DNA from: Oculatella sp. LEGE 06141
GTDB lineage: Bacteria > Cyanobacteriota > Cyanobacteriia > Elainellales > Elainellaceae
Reading direction: 5' to 3'
DNA length: 64,000 nucleotides
Assembly (NCBI RefSeq): GCF_015207605.1
Contig: NZ_JADEWO010000023.1
Location: forward strand, 31,972-95,971
Below the pieces are notes generated by a model, which saw only the letters and a program-made list of their open reading frames with translations, was not told the origin of the DNA and searched no databases. The position numbers and the translations under genes were made by a program. Positions 61,849-64,000 of the stretch are shown here, piece after piece (position 1 is the stretch's first letter; each line of letters begins with the position of its first letter).

Positions 61849-61938
61849 TTACAGCAGTTCTCAATCGAGTCAGCCACCGTCTCGCCAAGATGGGTGTAGG
61901 GTTTGGAGTGTGGTGAATGCAGATGAAAATGGCTGTAA
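61849..61938 (+). repeat. MITE-like element B, copy 4
   Basis: A 90-bp copy: TTACAGCAGTTCTCAATCGA at the left and GATGAAAATGGCTGTAA at the right, with a small internal deletion compared with copies 1-3. Same orientation as copy 3. Confidence 0.75.
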
Positions 61939-62127
61939 GTCTCCCAATTGGAAACTTTGAAGGTTCGAGGTTTTCTGGACTGGGGTGCCCGGACTGGGGT
62001 GGTGGATGAATTGGTACCGTGATGCAGTAACGCCCCACTTTAGCCAGTTCAAAATCTGGCACAAGGTCTGTATCTTTAACGTGAGCTTAGGTGCAGTATG
62101 TACATGTGAGGAGTGAAATTTAACGAA

Positions 62128-62173
62128 AAGCCCCTGGAGTCGAAACACGGTCAGACGTCCAGGGGCTTTTTTA
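62128..62173 (+). terminator. Strong Rho-independent terminator
   Basis: AAGCCCCTGGA (62128-62138) pairs with TCCAGGGGCTT (62158-62168), followed by TTTTTT. No annotated plus-strand gene precedes it closely; the nearest plus-strand gene ends at 59771. It may close an unseen short RNA transcribed from about 62000, or end leftward transcription (a short A/T tract is also on the other side). Confidence 0.75.
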
Positions 62174-62299
62174 ATGGCTATTTTTTCACAAGAAGCCATG
62201 GACTAACTGCGATCGCTCAATAGGCACACCTCAAAGCAGGGAAGTGCATAGCGGTACTTCACCGTTTACACTGAATGGTGTTTGATGTACTGCTCAGTT

Positions 62300-63349
62300 A
62301 TGACCGCTTTTTTTCGTCCTAATGTTGAGGAAATGACGGGCTATATTCCTGGAGAACAGCCCAAACCGGGTACGCCAGTTATTAAGCTCAACACCAACGA
62401 AAACCCTTATCCGCCCTCATCACAGGCGATCGCGGCTCTGCGATCGCTAGACAGCGAATGGCTGCGGCGATACCCCGATCCCTATGCCAACGAGTTTCGG
62501 CAGGCGATTAGCGAGGTTTTGGGGGTTCCAGCAAATTGGATCATCGTCAGCAACGGTAGTGATGATTTGCTGAACCTGGTCATTCGCGCCTGTGCCGAGT
62601 TGGGTCGCAACGTCGTTTATCCAATGCCGACCTATGTGCTGTATCGAACCTTGACGCAGATGCAGCCAGCGGAGCCGATCGAAATTCCCTATGGTGCCGA
62701 TTATCGTCTGCCGATTGAGGAATTAGTTGCAGCTCAGGGGGCTGTGACCTTCATTGCCACTCCAAATAGCCCATCCGGGCATGTTGTGCCGATCGCCGAT
62801 CTGCGGCAGCTAGCAACCCGGCTCTCTGGTGTTTTAGTCATCGATGAAGCGTATGTTGACTTTGCAGACGAAACCGTGCTGCCGCTGGTCAACGAATTTG
62901 AGAACGTCATCATAGCCCGTACTTTGTCTAAGGGCTATTCGTTAGCGGGTCTGCGGTTAGGATTTGGCATTGCCAACCCGGGGCTGTTAAGCGGGTTGTT
63001 TAAAGTCAAAGATAGCTACAACATTGATGCGATCGCCTGCTTGGTTGGAGCCGCAGCCATGCGCGATCAGGTTTACAAAAATGAATGTGCTGCCAGGGTA
63101 AAAGCGTCACGAGGCTTGCTGGCAGCCGAGCTAAAACAGTTGGGCTTTTGGGTATGGAATTCTCAAACCAACTTTTTACTGGTACGTCCTCCCGATGGCA
63201 ATGCAGAGCCGCTTTGCTTGGCACTTAAAGAACGAGGCATTCTGGTGCGCTACTTCAAACAGCCAGGGTTAGAAGACAAACTCCGGATTACGGTTGGAAC
63301 CGATGAGCAACATCAGATACTGGTTGAGGCGCTGATGCGCCTGGTGTAA
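62300..63349 (+). CDS. hisC: Histidinol-phosphate aminotransferase
   Basis: A 349-residue class I/II PLP aminotransferase converting imidazole-acetol phosphate and glutamate to histidinol phosphate. KLNTNENPYPPS at the N-terminus binds substrate; SNGSDDLLNLVIRA and MPTYVLYRTL line the PLP site; the catalytic Lys is in ARTLSKGYSLAGLRLG; C-terminal KLRITVGTDEQ. Full length. The ATG at 62300 (MTAFFRPNV) is preferred to the ATG at 62285, which adds a non-homologous MYCSV. It is a housekeeping gene standing alone here. Confidence 0.95.
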   Translation: MTAFFRPNVEEMTGYIPGEQPKPGTPVIKLNTNENPYPPSSQAIAALRSLDSEWLRRYPDPYANEFRQAISEVLGVPANWIIVSNGSDDLLNLVIRACAELGRNVVYPMPTYVLYRTLTQMQPAEPIEIPYGADYRLPIEELVAAQGAVTFIATPNSPSGHVVPIADLRQLATRLSGVLVIDEAYVDFADETVLPLVNEFENVIIARTLSKGYSLAGLRLGFGIANPGLLSGLFKVKDSYNIDAIACLVGAAAMRDQVYKNECAARVKASRGLLAAELKQLGFWVWNSQTNFLLVRPPDGNAEPLCLALKERGILVRYFKQPGLEDKLRITVGTDEQHQILVEALMRLV

Positions 63350-63389
63350 TTCCGGGCTTTCACGTGCGATCGCCCCTTCTGGTTGAGCC

Positions 63390-63415
63390 GTAACGGGCAC
63401 AATGCTGCCCGTTAC
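63390..63415. terminator. 10-bp hairpin between convergent genes
   Basis: GTAACGGGCA (63390-63399) - CAATGC - TGCCCGTTAC (63406-63415) forms a perfect stem between the hisC stop and the stop of the minus-strand gene. There is no T-run, so it is probably a weak bidirectional terminator. Confidence 0.5.
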
Positions 63416-63482
63416 ATTCAGGTAACACCATCACTGGAGTGTCAGGTGGTTTCCGTTGCGGCTGTGTTGCATAAACCCAACG

Positions 63483-64000
63483 CTACCAAAGGGCGCGAGG
63501 CGTTGAAATCGGAGTCGTTATGATTGGTACGATCTGTTGTGGCGGTGTGGTCCAGGGTTGCATCACTGGAGGGGGAACGACCTGCTGCTGAGCGGTCGGC
63601 TCGGATGGGGTTGTCCACCGTTCTTCTACCGTTTGCGTCTCCTCTACCGTTTGCATCTCTTCGATCGTCTGCTCCTGCACCTCAACAACCCGGTTGGGTT
63701 CGGTCTCTACCCACGCTTGCTGAGTGTCGTTGGTTGCAAAGGCCACGTCTATAATCGTGCGATTGATGGTGGTTAAAACCACCTCATCACCCGGACGCAA
63801 GCGAGACAAAACGGATGAGTTGACATGGGGCAACCTCTGATATCGACCGTTTGGCAGTCTAACGCGAACGTCGCCATCTCTAGAAATAGAAACAACCTTA
63901 GCCCATACGTCGTTGGTTTGGCGGGCGGTTGACCAGGATGGATTTGAGCTAGAACCAGAGTTGGAGGATGGAGCCGTGGGCGATGGGGTGGGGGTGGGAC
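63483..64000 (-). CDS. Protein with Pro/Thr/Ser linker and small beta-barrel domain, C-terminal part
   Basis: The minus-strand frame stays open from the stop at 63483 to the window's right edge, so at least 171 residues are present and the start is outside. The visible part begins with a low-complexity linker (TPTPSPTAPSSNSGSS). A compact domain follows (VWAKVVSISRDGDVRVRLP, SVLSRLRPGDEVVLTTINR), then a Gln/Glu/Val-rich repeat (VEEQ/VEETQTVEE) and a Pro-rich end. The domain looks like a small OB/SH3-type barrel. The linker suggests an exported or surface protein. The family is not recognised. Confidence 0.6.
   Translation of the reverse strand, partial: PTPTPSPTAPSSNSGSSSNPSWSTARQTNDVWAKVVSISRDGDVRVRLPNGRYQRLPHVNSSVLSRLRPGDEVVLTTINRTIIDVAFATNDTQQAWVETEPNRVVEVQEQTIEEMQTVEETQTVEERWTTPSEPTAQQQVVPPPVMQPWTTPPQQIVPIITTPISTPRALW

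Noticed and set aside
62100..62120. Minus-strand ACTCCTCACAT, one base from the Yfr1 small-RNA core motif
   Set aside because: In Yfr1 a terminator hairpin follows the motif; here the hairpin lies on the wrong (5') side, so the match is probably chance.

Overview
The window looks like chromosome from a filamentous or unicellular cyanobacterium. The octamer GCGATCGC (HIP1) occurs throughout, and several genes are cyanobacterial in style: a 2209-residue Ser/Thr kinase-ATPase-histidine kinase, stand-alone VMAP-type HTH proteins, and peptide exporters of the NHLM type. No rRNA, tRNA or CRISPR array was recognised. Mobile DNA is present as decayed IS630, IS701 and IS5-like transposase genes and two families of short MITE-like elements (about 135 bp, three copies; about 96 bp, four copies).

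Region 1 (0-19 kb, nearly all minus strand) is an accessory block of small redox and detoxification genes: RidA, short-chain dehydrogenases (SDR), quinone-reductase-like MDR enzymes, an aldo/keto reductase, SnoaL/NTF2-fold proteins, CPBP membrane proteases, an isochorismatase-like hydrolase and an alpha/beta hydrolase. It has been heavily rearranged. There are gene tails without heads, in-frame chimeras (SnoaL::SDR, RidA-tail::SnoaL), a GC-rich actinobacterial-looking insert, duplicated 5' leaders and one integron attC-like site.

Region 2 (19-30 kb) holds a LuxR-type response regulator and the giant hybrid kinase, bracketed by a 142-bp promoter-like sequence in inverted orientation that contains a perfect 16-bp palindrome. 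A plus-strand group follows: a second isochorismatase-like hydrolase, an ABM-domain membrane protein, a UBP-type zinc finger and a DUF5996 protein. A 36-bp promoter block upstream of this group recurs before azoR at 49.6 kb and, in part, before a dead hydrolase at 30.2 kb.

Region 3 (31.5-46 kb, minus strand) is a fermentation and central-carbon island: ppsA-pflB and pflA-adhE-acd/GNAT-xfp. Pyruvate formate-lyase with its activase, AdhE, an ADP-forming acetyl-CoA synthetase and phosphoketolase all converge on acetyl-CoA/acetyl-phosphate, giving formate, ethanol and acetate plus ATP. PEP synthase runs pyruvate back to PEP. The two transcription units share a nearly identical promoter-proximal element.

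Region 4 (46-64 kb) has IS debris, an unrecognised 354-residue protein, a secreted double-psi-barrel protein, azoR and a secreted DM13 protein. Next comes the most distinctive system in the window: a 72-residue peptide made of two near-identical 34-residue units, each with a double-glycine leader motif. It is divergent from a four-gene export operon (double cyclic-nucleotide-binding-like protein, short HlyD-like adaptor, C39-peptidase ABC exporter, second ABC exporter). Four tandem 11-bp repeats lie in the intervening promoter region. A response regulator-histidine kinase, hisC and a truncated gene end the window.
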